Below, one piece after another: positions 12,391-27,200 of a stretch of 44,369 nucleotides of DNA. The stretch is from NCBI GenBank assembly GCA_946803715.1, contig CAMPET010000076.1, positions 9,040 through 53,408 of the forward strand, given 5' to 3'. Every line of letters starts with the position of its first letter. Position 1 is the first letter of the stretch. Below the pieces are notes generated by a model. It ran no database searches, was not told the origin of the DNA, and saw only the letters and a list, made by a program, of their open reading frames with translations. A program made the translations under genes and the position numbers. The stretch comes from Beroe ovata (Eukaryota; Ctenophora; Nuda; Beroida; Beroidae).

Positions 12391-14685
12391 TCATATCTCA
12401 GAAACATTGTCTTCTTTAATGAAATTTAATGGAACAAGACCCCTGTGATCACGACATGAACCCATACACCATCCATCTTCTTCAGTGTCCACAATGTTTG
12501 TTATAATATCACCAGCCTTAAATGAAAGTTCGTCTTCATTTTCGGCAGAACAATCATACAAAGCTTTAGCAGTCCTTCCTAAATTATTTCGTGCGAGTGT
12601 CTTAGCAGGCTTCTGAGGAGGAGTCACAGGGCTATCCTTGTCCGGTGGCCATCTACTTGAAATATGTGATGAAGTTGAACGAGGTTGATACATGTTGGAA
12701 TTAGCATATTGTGCCATATTTGTGTTACAACGATTCGAGCTTGAAGAGGAGGATTTTATTCTGCTCAAAGAATCAGGACTTTCAAATGATGATTGGTCAT
12801 CGTCATCACTGGAATTGAATGGATTGTTTACATTTCCACTTTCAGATGCCGAGAGTTGACCAGAGCTCAGTGGACGAGGTGGGGCCTTATCTTTTATAGG
12901 GCGCCGTGCAATTCTAGAATTTCGAGATTCAATTATAGTCTGATACTTTTCATTCATTCGACCACCTTCAAATATTGCATCATACTCAATGATAAGGCTT
13001 TCCACTAGAATATTCTGATGCTTAATATTGAAAATACTTGCAACTGTCTCCTCTTTTGGCCTCATTAATGTAGGAGCAAACACGACACCAAGATTGCTCT
13101 CCTGCATAAGATTGTCTTCTTTGAAAGACGCGACACAGTTTAAATGCTTGATTAACATTTTAAGGCATTCATAGTTCATTTTTGGAAGGCGCGAAACAAC
13201 ATTTTTCAAGTTAATAACTTTTTGTTGACGTTCCTCAGACTTCATTGCTTCAAGAAAATCTTCATAAAGGTCAAATGTCAACAATGGCTCAGGAAGGATT
13301 TCACGAAAGTAGAATTTAAGGGAGGATGCAACAACTTTTATATCATCTATCTCAAAAACAGCATTGATATTTTGTTCCTCAAATGTACTTGATATAAGTT
13401 TACTCACTTTCGGCTGAGATCCATTCACACGATAAATTCCTTGTTCTTTCAAGCCTAATTTATCCAACTGAGCAATACAATTCTTCATGAATTGAATTCC
13501 CACATCCGGTGGAACTTTCATCTTTGCAGCTTGCATTGGTTGAGCATAGTGAGCTTCTTTACCCTCCATAATCTCCATCCAGTTTTTGAGATCTTCTTCA
13601 GAAAGAGCTTGAAGAACCCACACTTTTCCATCAGCTGAATGGACCTCAAAACAAAATCTTCGAGGAATATCATCTGATCTTTTTTTGACAACATTCAAGA
13701 CATTGATTTGATCCACGTTCCCAACACGACCTTGAGTCTGGTTATATGTTCTAAGAGTCAGTGTTTTGTTTTTTCTTGAATACTCACAAAAATACTTTAG
13801 CCATGAGTGACCAAATCCGACAGCCAATTTCTCCTTAGAATACAAATACCCTTGTCGAGAATCTGGTGAATAAGAAGTACTTCCTAGAGTGACACGATGC
13901 TTGATCCGTTCTTTCAGTCGATTAGCTTCCTCTTTTTCATTTTGAAATGTGTCCCTCAAATTTTGGAGCCTTAGTGATATATCTTGAAAGTATGATTCGA
14001 ACTCTCTAAATGCTTCATATCCAGTGTGATAGAACGTTTTCCATGCAAACATGATTTGAAGGAGAGCTTCGCAAACTTCAAATCTTTTCATCTCTTGAAC
14101 TTCATGCAAGACATCCACATATAACAAGGAACCTTCAAACAAATTGAACCGCTCATCCTTGCTTTGGGAATCAAGATCTTCAATTCCTTTTGTATTTTTC
14201 TTTGCAGCCAGTGCTTTTTCTAAACTTGCACACGACTTTTCAGTTTGGCTGTGGAACTTTCTTTTGGCTTCCTTGCATTTACCAATATCATTTTTGCGGA
14301 ACCTATCCAGCCGCATCATTGCAGCATTATTTTTAATGCTTATAAATTTTTCTCTGTGCTCTTCAACTTCATCCATGACCTCACCAAACTTTCTAAACGC
14401 TTGTTCGGTTTCTATTTCGTCTACAGTTTGCTCACCAATTGGTTTGAAAGAAACTTGGCTAATCGAATTTGAGAACTGCTTATGACACTTGGAAAGCTCT
14501 TCTTCGATTTGAACCAGTTTTTTCATTTCATGTTGCAGTTGTTTGAGAATGAGTGAGCAGTTGTCTATCTCCTTTTCATGGCTTTTCAAATTTTCTCTGA
14601 ATGCAGGACTGTCAGTCAAGCAGTCTTCAAACTCCAACGGTTGTAGGCATTGCTGATTAGGACGTAGTTCACCAGAATTTGTCAT
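12391..14685 (-). CDS. ARHGAP26: GRAF/oligophrenin-type RhoGAP (BAR-PH-RhoGAP-SH3)
   Basis: Uninterrupted 764-aa frame with the whole GRAF architecture: BAR domain about 20-240 (opens PLEFEDCLTDSPAFRENL), PH about 275-377 (GYLYSKEKL, then EDLKNWMEIM), RhoGAP about 391-572 with the arginine finger in GIYRV (Arg419) and the N-L-G-V-V-F-A-P segment, a Ser/Pro-rich linker 595-700 with one NPF (621-623) and PxxP stretches, and a C-terminal SH3 about 706-758 (ALYDCSAENEDELSF). These proteins bend membranes and inactivate Rho-family GTPases during clathrin-independent uptake. The SH3 excludes oligophrenin-1 itself; which vertebrate paralogue (ARHGAP10/26/42) it matches best cannot be told. No intron. 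The leader carries ATG-TCA-TGA overlapping the start. Confidence 0.93.
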   Translation of the reverse strand: MTNSGELRPNQQCLQPLEFEDCLTDSPAFRENLKSHEKEIDNCSLILKQLQHEMKKLVQIEEELSKCHKQFSNSISQVSFKPIGEQTVDEIETEQAFRKFGEVMDEVEEHREKFISIKNNAAMMRLDRFRKNDIGKCKEAKRKFHSQTEKSCASLEKALAAKKNTKGIEDLDSQSKDERFNLFEGSLLYVDVLHEVQEMKRFEVCEALLQIMFAWKTFYHTGYEAFREFESYFQDISLRLQNLRDTFQNEKEEANRLKERIKHRVTLGSTSYSPDSRQGYLYSKEKLAVGFGHSWLKYFCEYSRKNKTLTLRTYNQTQGRVGNVDQINVLNVVKKRSDDIPRRFCFEVHSADGKVWVLQALSEEDLKNWMEIMEGKEAHYAQPMQAAKMKVPPDVGIQFMKNCIAQLDKLGLKEQGIYRVNGSQPKVSKLISSTFEEQNINAVFEIDDIKVVASSLKFYFREILPEPLLTFDLYEDFLEAMKSEERQQKVINLKNVVSRLPKMNYECLKMLIKHLNCVASFKEDNLMQESNLGVVFAPTLMRPKEETVASIFNIKHQNILVESLIIEYDAIFEGGRMNEKYQTIIESRNSRIARRPIKDKAPPRPLSSGQLSASESGNVNNPFNSSDDDDQSSFESPDSLSRIKSSSSSSNRCNTNMAQYANSNMYQPRSTSSHISSRWPPDKDSPVTPPQKPAKTLARNNLGRTAKALYDCSAENEDELSFKAGDIITNIVDTEEDGWCMGSCRDHRGLVPLNFIKEDNVSEI

Positions 14686-15071
14686 GACATAAACCTAGTG
14701 GAACATAAGCATTCATTTGTATCAAACCCACAGAATTCCAACAGATATATATTTATATATGGTAAGGAAAGTTCAGCACACATAAACATTTATCAAAGTT
14801 ATCAGGATATAACAAATTATTTGAAACAAATTATACAAAAAACCACAGAACAGAATATAATTCATTTTATGAGCTGGATAGAAATGAAATGCACTCACAA
14901 GACATCAACCACACAAGAATGGCCAAGAAAGTGAGCTTTTGGGTAACTATATAGCTGTTTCAAACGCTTTGAAAGCATATCAGTGAGGTATAGAATGAAA
15001 GCTCAGATGACAGATCATTTATAAAAATGTCAAATAATGAATTAAATAAGCTGGAATTTGTTTTACACCTT

Positions 15072-15884
15072 TTATCGTCTTGTTTTTACTGATTTTTTTG
15101 GCTTCTTTGTTCCACCTAATAATGAAGTAAGCATATCACTCATGTCTGGCATCTGGGGATTTGACATCATCTTGGAAGCATCTTCCAACTCCTTCTTGGT
15201 TTCTGGGTCTTGTAAGTCTTTTATCTTAGGAAGAACAAGCATGAAAAAGACTGGCAGAATTAGCATGGGAACCATAGGACTGTAAAAAACATCAGTTATG
15301 TGCCAGGTCTCCCTCTTCTCGAAAAATTTAGTCATTTCTGATGCCCGAAAAACAATTGGGTATTTCACCAGCATCACTTCATTTGGTTGCACAAAGTCAA
15401 CTTTCCTAGCACGAATACGGCCAGTGGCCTTACTGCTTATCTCAACTCTCAATGGAGGTATGATGTAATTAGGATTTATAACTTCAACTAAGTAACTCCC
15501 TGAAACAGACCAAGATTAGTGATATATAATAGCTGAGTGCAAGTAGTAATGCAAGTTATGTGAGTTGTCATGTAGGAAAGTGGTAGGTATAGCCCAATGA
15601 TTTGACAACAGTCTGTCACTAGGTCTTGTTATAATCAGTGAGCATAATCAGTGAGCATAATCTGAAAGCATACCTGGTGCAACAGATGGAATGATGAAAG
15701 ATCCATTCTTTTGAATATATCCAATATATTCACCAAAGTTAGCAGACACTGATGTTTTGATGTGCCATTCATTGTCATTGTTTATCAATATCTGTCCTCT
15801 AATGTCATATCCTAATTCACTACCCAGAATACCATTGACAAGTACAATAAGACATCCAATCAACACATTTTGAGATATATCCAT
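15072..15884 (-). CDS. EMC7: ER membrane protein complex subunit 7, two exons
   Basis: Join of 15674-15884 and 15072-15499, giving 212 aa. The donor is CCAG/GTATGC and the acceptor tttcag/GGAGTT; the split codon restores SVAPGSYLVEVINPNY, the expected beta-sandwich sequence. A signal peptide lies at residues 1-22 (VLIGCLIVLVNGILG), followed by a lumenal carbohydrate-binding-like beta domain, one transmembrane span (MVPMLILPVFFMLVLP) and a basic cytosolic tail rich in K/R. I chose ATG 15882-15884, which sits 2 bases after a possible leader acceptor (tttgcag). EMC inserts tail-anchored and multipass proteins into the ER membrane. Human EMC7 is 242 aa. Confidence 0.93.
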
Positions 15885-16600
15885 ACCTGCAAAATAGGAC
15901 AATCCATGTTTAGTTCAAAATAAATAAATAAATTATTCTTCAGGTTTATATACCAGATATAATCTACTCCTTTTTGAGAGCTCTACGAACAACTCTCTTC
16001 TACGAACTCCTTATTACTTGAATAAATGTCTGACTAGGTATATGAATTGGAAGTTGAATAAATTAAATGAAGTACAATAATGCAATAGAATGTTAAAAGG
16101 GTTAAGTACCCTCAAAAAACTGGTACATACTGTAAATTTGAAATTGAAAATTAACACAGTAGCCATGCTTCATGAAAAGATATATTTCAGAAAAGAAAGG
16201 TTCCTTTGAGACATCAGTAGTCATGCGTCATTAAAAATGCGTCATAAAAATTATGTACATCATAAAAAACTGAAAACAATGTAAAAATAATCTAAATAAC
16301 CTTAAAACAGACTATTCTAACAAACTTGCAAATATCTTGCAATATGCTCTCAAGTCTGTCTCAATAAGAGTCCACTGCAAACGTTTAGTTCAAGATTTCA
16401 AAAGAATCCCATATCTGTACATTTCAATTTCTAAAAAATCTTCTAGGGTAATCAATCATTTTCAAGATATATAAGGCAAGAATTCAGAATTTCTGAAAAT
16501 GCACTGATGCAACAAGTGAAACAATCATTGTTAGTGAGTTAAAAACGTTTCAGTGTGACATACGTCAGTGTGACATATGCCAGATTTGATTACAAAATTT
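15885..16600. other. Intergenic, AT-rich, nothing recognised
   Basis: Promoter side of EMC7. Simple AT-rich sequence without coding signal, before the GC-rich repeat island. Confidence 0.4.
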
Positions 16601-16912
16601 GTTTACATAATCTCAGATTTGGCTGTCGATGATAGCCCTGTCGAGAATTTCATTGCGCTTTGTAGCTCGCGTCAGCTGGGCCTAGCATCGCCAGGCAATC
16701 TTAAATTTGATTACATAAATTAGCAAGTAGTGTTGTAAAGTAGTGCTTCATACTCGGGAATAAAAGTATTTTGGTCGTGAATAGCGCGAGATCGAGGAAC
16801 AGTGGAATGGAAAAATGAAAGATTATTCCCACGCTCGAGCTGCGTGACCCAAATACTCCGCGCGCGCCTCCGTGGTTTGGACTTTTCTACAACTTTATAG
16901 TTTACTGATTAG

Positions 16913-17008
16913 TTGTCAGATGTTACCTGACCTGTTTTACGCGCGCGCGCCTTCATCGAAGGCCACCGAAAGGCGCGCGAGAAACGGAGGTCAGATATAA
17001 TCTGACAA
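16913..17008. mobile_element. MITE-like foldback element A (96 bp, 8-bp TSD)
   Basis: The ends are inverted: TTGTCAGAT at the left and ATCTGACAA at the right, continuing inward as a long imperfect stem (ACCTGACC / GGTCAGAT, then GTTT..GCGCGC / GCGCGCGAGAAAC). It is flanked on both sides by the same 8 bp, CTGATTAG (16905-16912 and 17009-17016). No coding capacity. An 8-bp duplication is typical of hAT, P and Merlin groups; which one is not decided. Confidence 0.75.
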
Positions 17009-17031
17009 CTGATTAGATCAATAGATCTCAT

Positions 17032-17146
17032 TTGTCAGATGTTACCTGACCTGTTTCTCGCGCGCCTTCATCAAAGGCCGAAACAGGCCTTCGATGAAGG
17101 CGCGCGCGCCGCGCGCGAGAAACTGAGGTCAGATAAAATCTGACAA
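17032..17146. mobile_element. MITE-like foldback element B (115 bp, 8-bp TSD)
   Basis: Same ends as element A (TTGTCAGAT / ATCTGACAA) and same stem order, but with a longer centre where CCTTCATCAAAGGCC faces GGCCTTCGATGAAGG. Almost the whole element is self-complementary. It is flanked by a different 8-bp duplication, GATCTCAT (17024-17031 and 17147-17154). Only 23 bp separate it from element A. Confidence 0.75.
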
Positions 17147-17740
17147 GATCTCATTAGATCAGGGCCAGGGGCGCGCGCGCGCAACTGGCATCGTGTGCAC
17201 ATGAAAGATTTGTCGATCGATGATAGACCCTGTCGAGAATTTCGTTTCGCGCGCGCGCGGCGCAAAATTATTCGCGGCTTGCATCAGCGGTCTGGCATCG
17301 CCCGACAAATGAAAGATAACCAATTTTGCAAGGCCTAGTCGAAAATACTGAAATGTTGACTGTCGATGATAGCCCATCATGTCAAAAATTCCATTGTGCG
17401 CTTGCCGCTTCGCGTCAGCTGGGCCTAGGCCTAGCATCGTCAGTGTTCCCGCGCTGCGTGACCCAAATACTCTGCGCGCGCTGCGCGATGCCGTGGTCTT
17501 TCTACGACTTTTCAGTTCACTGAGTAGAACAGGGGCGTGCAACGTGTGCACACATCAACATCGTCAGGTGAACTGAAATGCAAATCGAGTGGAATTAAGT
17601 TTTTGCGGATACAAAGCTAAATTATTGGCTAATGTTTGTCGGGTGATGCCAGACCACTGATGCAGCCTCATGAATAAAGACTATACTTATGTTGTAAAAG
17701 TGGTTAAGCAATTTATTCCATTGATTCGGAAAATTACAAT

Positions 17741-18430
17741 AATAGAATAGAATAGAATAGAATGAATTATGGTATACAACCGTCACTATTATAGCTAGAT
17801 GATATAAAAATCATTACCCCAGTAAAAAAGCACCACCTCAATCCAATAAGGTGTCCTGAGACCGAAAGTGCTACAGACTAAAAAAATGGCAATAGAAATT
17901 CAATAAATGTTGATACCTCTTTTTTTGCAACTTAAGGATTCTGACTCGAATAATATAAGATTTCATTAAGTAAGCAATTTAATTTACGCCCTAATTTAAA
18001 GAGGTTATGACCATAGTCTACAATGCCATTCACATCTTAAATACTTTGATTAAATCCCCGTGTAATCTATGCTCTGCAAGAGTTGTTAGCTTCAGCTTTT
18101 TCCGCCCTCCACTATAAGGAAGTGTGCCTAGGCTGCTAATCAGCCTAGTGAAACGGTGCTGCACCCCCTCAAGCTCTCAAAGTTTAAACCAATTCCTATG
18201 GCGAATGGCTGACCAAAGCTGAACACAGTATTCAATGTTAGGTCTGATGATGACATAAAGTAGTTTATTATTTATTCCTGTCAACTGAATTTTTGTTCAA
18301 TATACATTATTTTGCTGATACATTTACAAAAACATAAACAATGATGTGGTCATCTATTCACAGGCAAGTCACTTATTGTTGACAGACACACTCCAAGAAC
18401 TTTTGTAATGTAGCTTTTTATTCAGTTGCC
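17741..18430 (-). mobile_element. Decayed 5'-truncated LINE (CR1/L2/Jockey-like)
   Basis: Read on the minus strand, 18270 down to 17990 encodes the C-terminal part of a non-LTR reverse transcriptase ORF: RPNIEYCVQLW, then LEGVQHRFTRLI, LTTLAEHRLHGDLIKVFKM and, after a frame change near 18031-18036, NGIVDYGHNLFK. A stop codon interrupts it at 18177-18179. Weaker similarity (TKVLGV) reaches about 18420. Downstream it ends in a short (CTATT)n tail at 17741-17765, as such LINEs often do. Elements of this kind move by target-primed reverse transcription; this copy is clearly dead. The clade cannot be fixed by eye. Confidence 0.72.
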
Positions 18431-18618
18431 AAGACTCTGTGCCACATGCAGTTCACAGGATGAAGAATTTTATCAGGAATTTATTCTTATTGCTTGGATA
18501 GTGCCATATCTATGTTTCAAATATTGAATACCATATAGTATGTCGCGTGTTCAATGAGCTATTGTAATTGATAAACTGTGTTATTTTAGTGTACATTGGG
18601 GTACAGTTGTTGTTGCGG

Positions 18619-18692
18619 TATGTTATCAATATCCTATGCAATGTACACCTCCACGAGAGGAGGTGTACATTGCATAGGATATTGATAACATA
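18619..18692 (+). repeat. Perfect 34-bp hairpin upstream of MST start
   Basis: Arms 18619-18652 and 18659-18692 are exact reverse complements with a 6-base loop (acgaga). It ends 16 bases before the kinase start codon. Whether it lies in the transcript (5' leader) or in an intron is open, because a possible acceptor (taccag) sits just before the ATG. Confidence 0.9.
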
Positions 18693-18708
18693 TTTGAAGG
18701 TACCAGTT

Positions 18709-22726
<4,018 letters not shown>

Positions 22727-24217
22727 GGGGTAGACAGTTTGGCGCCGCTACGTCGTCCTGTCGGCATCAAGCCAAATACTGCTGGGGTGTAGAGAATTTG
22801 TACAACTGACAAACGTAACGGAGATTTTCAGATGTGAGATGATACTGTTGATTCAGCGTTGCTCTTGATTTGTGGAAATGAATGACTTCTTGAGTTACTA
22901 TTGGTGTGGGACTGTGAGACGATTGTGCAGAATAGTACAGCGGCCAGAGTTATTGTTTGACAGTGGCGCAATTTGGATAGTTCTATGAGCTGTTATGTGT
23001 TAGGAATTGTGTGACATATGATTAAATCATAAGATATATTTTCCCGGAATATTGGTATGTCATGTAACATGTTCTTTCCAATTTAATTACATTTATATGG
23101 AATGATCACGGCAAATTAGCACCCTAATTCCATGAAGACGGCAACCCATTCTTACGTTCGATAACTGTGTAAGGTCGTTGATTTCTGTGGCTTTCCTCGG
23201 CATCCTTGTTACTGTTGAAGATCGAGCATCGTATACCTTGCATGTTGTATTTCATAGCATTGGTACTCAGGTTTATTAGTTGCGGTTAGTACTTGCGGTA
23301 ATTAGATTAGGAAATGAACTTTCTGGGTCATTCCATTTCAGTTTATTTTTACATGTATTCTGTTTAATTGACATGGCCACGATTAATTATGATTTCAGAT
23401 TTGTTTGTTGTAAAACTGTTTTTATCAATTGAAAGTTGAACATCAATCGAGTTTTTGAATTCATTCGAATATCGCCTGTAAAAAAATCCCAACGGCAAGA
23501 CTCATGCACATTTTAGTGACTCGATGGAATGCGCGTGTTCGTTAGTGATATACAAAGCTCACTTTCACGTGAGTTTAGGGCGCAGCGACAGTAGAATTTC
23601 ATGAGCAGACGATACGAATGTTCTGTCAGCGGTTAAAGTAGTATAGAAGGTACCGGTAACCGGAAGCGTAAATTTCTGAGTAGAAACAAATGCCCTCATG
23701 TGCGACAAAATGAAAACATGTATCATGGCATACTTACAAATTACTTTTTATTTACAGAGATAAATCATATTATTGATATACACAGGGCATGAAGGCAGGG
23801 AGGTACCGTCTGTTGACCTAAAACTTTTGACTGTTTTCATCAAACCAAATGCGGATATTGGGAAGGAAAATGCTTATCACAACTCATAATAATAAAACTC
23901 CGTCTACAATACAGTTCAAACTGGATACTTTAAGAATGTCTGTTGAACGACATCAGTCATGCGACCCCGAAACACAACAGCCTAGTTCAGCAGCTATGTT
24001 TCGGGGCCGCATATTCCTTGCCATTCAGCACGATGGGGAGTGGGAAGCACCCCTCTCTGTCACCCTCTGAGCTGGACACTGATATTATGATACTGGTGGT
24101 ACTGGATGCGGTGTGTAGAGAGTGGAAATGTAACGAGTTGCACTCCCAAACACTCCCTCTTTCATCACCATAATCGTCTGGGCGCTCATTGGGTGCCTGA
24201 TGTCGTTCGTCAACACA
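22727..24217. other. Intergenic between MST and AK7 3' ends
   Basis: The two genes converge here. AT-rich, no recognised feature. Short frames near 23850-24170 have no domain signal. Confidence 0.4.
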
Positions 24218-27200
24218 TCAGTCAACTTGAGGGTTGTGCTCAAATAGGTACTCCGCCTGAAATATAGAGGATCAGTTGGCTGATGCATTGAACCCGTGAA
24301 ATACCTACACAGCTGAAATTTTGCTGGAAATCCGACGTTTCGTCATTAGATACCTACCTAGGTGTATAAAATCTAGAAAGGCACCTAAAATTTGAAAGCA
24401 TACACAAACTCACCAAGTAGTCGATGGCATCCTCTGGCCTTACTTTGCACACTTCAATGAGGCCCTGGTTGAGGGTTGGCATGACATGTTTCATCAGGTA
24501 GTTTCTGAGCGGGTAACTCTGAGCCTGTAACACTTCTTCTTCCTGTTGCTTCACTTCTTGAACTCTGGTAGCCTGATCGGAAAAACAATTCAGTAGATTT
24601 CCTATCTAAAATCGCGACTAAAAGTGAAATATCGACACTTCACAGATATCGAATACAGTGTTACAGAATGCACGGCATGAACCAGCTTACCCATTCATCC
24701 TTTCTCCGTTTGGTCTCTTTGCGTTCCTCTTCCTCCAGCCTTTGGAGCTCCAGCTTCTCACACGCTTCCTTCTTCAGTTTCTTCTCCATCTCAATTCTCT
24801 CCAACTCTAATCGCTCCTCCTCGGTGGGCCCGTAGTTCCTCGGTTTCCCGGTAATTTTTACAACTTTCTCCACAACCTGCATGAGCAGAGGTTTCATGAG
24901 TTCGCATATTCGGCCCATAATATGTTCATGTGGATACTGGGCACCTATATGTCATGACTTCAAGTTCATGAATAGCACAGAAGGGAATTACTCATCCATA
25001 ATGATCATACATAATGATCGTAATAATTATCACACCCAGCTCCTAATTCTCACCAAGTTACCTGAGACATATTTGATGAGGTATCTTTCGAAATATCCAG
25101 ATGTTCAGGATGCACCTCCAGCTCGTCAAAGTAGTTCAACACAGTCTGATCGTCCGTGTTAATCGCTCGGAAATCAGCGAGTCTCTTGAGGAAGAGGTCC
25201 TCCGTGTTGTGGGTCCCTGCCACAACTGTCTCGGGCAGGTTCATGATCCGTTTCTTGAGGAATTCATCGTCTCCGTTGAGCGATACTACCACTTCTGCGT
25301 GAGGAAATTTATATGTTAGTGCAATGCGCGTTGAGCTGCGTTATTGTTTTGAAAACCATCAAAATCTAACTGTAGATTTCACTGTCGTTTGTTGTTAGCT
25401 ACAGGATGTAGCACATAATTAATTGTTTAAAGTTTGATTAAAGTAAGGGTCAATTTGATTTATGGTATAGGTATTCCTATGATAATAGGATCGCGGTTGT
25501 TTATGGTAAGCAGTGGTTTATAAATAGCTGCAGTTTAACTCTCGATTCCTTCAAACCTCGGTATTGAATACTAAGTATTTGCTTTTGTTAAAACCACACT
25601 GTCACATCACAATAGGCATATTTGGGGAATGGGAGCGTTGGAGGGAGCAATTCACTCTATTGTGGGGAAAATGGACAAATGCTCTAAACAGCTCCCTAAT
25701 AGGGGGGATATACCCAGTTTTTTCTAGTCCCCAGCAAAACCGGGAAAGCTAAGAATGAGTACAGTTCATGCTGAGACAGCATTAATTCTCCATAACAAAA
25801 CCAGGGATGGCATGCGGTCCTATTGTATGGTTTGCACGAAATGCCTGGCTCCCAAAACATTAGCCTTTGCTCTCTCCCAGTTGCTATGCGATCAGAAATG
25901 TTTTTCTCGACCCAGTAACATGTTCCATCTTATTAGGAATGCCTATGAGGAATGCCTATGAGGAATACCTATGAGGAATGACTAAAAGAGGGTGTGGTGA
26001 TATGCTGCCAAGTAGATAACCTGCTGCAATAACCGATTTTGTACTGCTTTTCGACGTAGTAACCAGCTTACGAGATTCTAACTATTAATCTTTCATAGGC
26101 GCCATAACGCTCTTGAATTGATATCAACATAACAGTATTCTACGCCGTAAACACAAGTAAAACTTAATGATTTGGTTTCGAATATAATACCGATAGAATG
26201 ACTGAATGATAATACCGATAGAATGACCGATAGAATGACAACTGAATTAGCCATGCTCGATTTCGTTATCTTCCTCCTCATCTACTAGATCCTCCTTGTA
26301 AACCATCCAGGGGAAGGTGACATCTTGGAACAAGCCGCAGTTGTACTGAGAGACTGGGGTCCTCACCCACCACAGATAGCCCTGGTCCCCCCAGCCCGTT
26401 CCCCAGCTGTTCTTGATAATGTAGTACTGGGGGTCATAGCCAACCATGCCCATCGCATGATAACTGCCGTCTTTGCAGGAAGTCGCTCGCCAGTCGTAGG
26501 GTCCACCCTTGTATGTGTCCAGGGCAGAGTCCTGCGTGTCCATGTTGACAGTGACAGGTGTCAGAGTGGACAGAGTTTGGAGAAGCTCACTTTCATCACC
26601 TCCTTCAAATTGGAGTCCCCTCACGAACTTTATTCTGAGTCCACTCAGGGCATTGGAATGCCGGCCCTGGAATATCCACGTGCATGCTCGTACACTGCTC
26701 CTGTCTGGGACAGCTGACCTCTTGGAAAGGTGATGATGGTCCTGGATCCAGAACCAGGCATTTTCTTTGGAACCGCCCACTGTCTTGTCTGATGAATCAG
26801 CATAGACACAGTCAACTAGCTCTTGAGTTGACAGTTCCTTGGTTTCCCCGGTTAACATGTAAACCTGAGCCTCTAGAGGTACCACTGCAGCATGAGCCCA
26901 ACATGTCGGCCCTTTCTGTGCATGAATGGGCGTGACACCTCCATCATGCTTCCGCCAGTCAAACGCCTTCTTCACCTTTACATGTGCTCTTAGCTTTGGG
27001 TGACCTCCACTTTGCAATGTATTGCGGACTGCAGTCTTGTTGGTGCCATGGTAGAGAGATTTCTCACACTCAGTCATGTGTGCCATGAAGGTGATCCCTA
27101 CTTTCCACGTGACACCCTCGTCTGCTTCCATCTCCTGAACTCTGTGTAGGAACTGTTTGAAGATATCCAGTCTCTTGGGAGTTTCCCGACTGTGATGCTC

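Larger units (their letters stand above)
16600..17670. repeat. GC-rich repeat island with direct and inverted copies
   Basis: A CpG-rich island in AT-rich DNA, made of short repeat modules. Module 1 (gtcgatgatagccc ... gtcgagaattt ... gcgtcagctgggcctag) occurs at about 16622-16698 and 17359-17441, with a related form at 17212-17310. Module 2 (gctgcgtgacccaaata) occurs at about 16838 and 17453, and again far away near 37911. The piece at 17276-17309 returns inverted at 17637-17667. The open frames in this island are CG-repeat artefacts. Confidence 0.7.

Noticed and set aside
17071-17576. Open frames in the GC-rich island
   Set aside because: They run through CG repeats and inverted repeats on both strands with no domain signal.
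23849-24173. Two overlapping plus-strand frames of 73-76 codons
   Set aside because: They do not resemble any family and lie in the converging 3' ends of MST and AK7.
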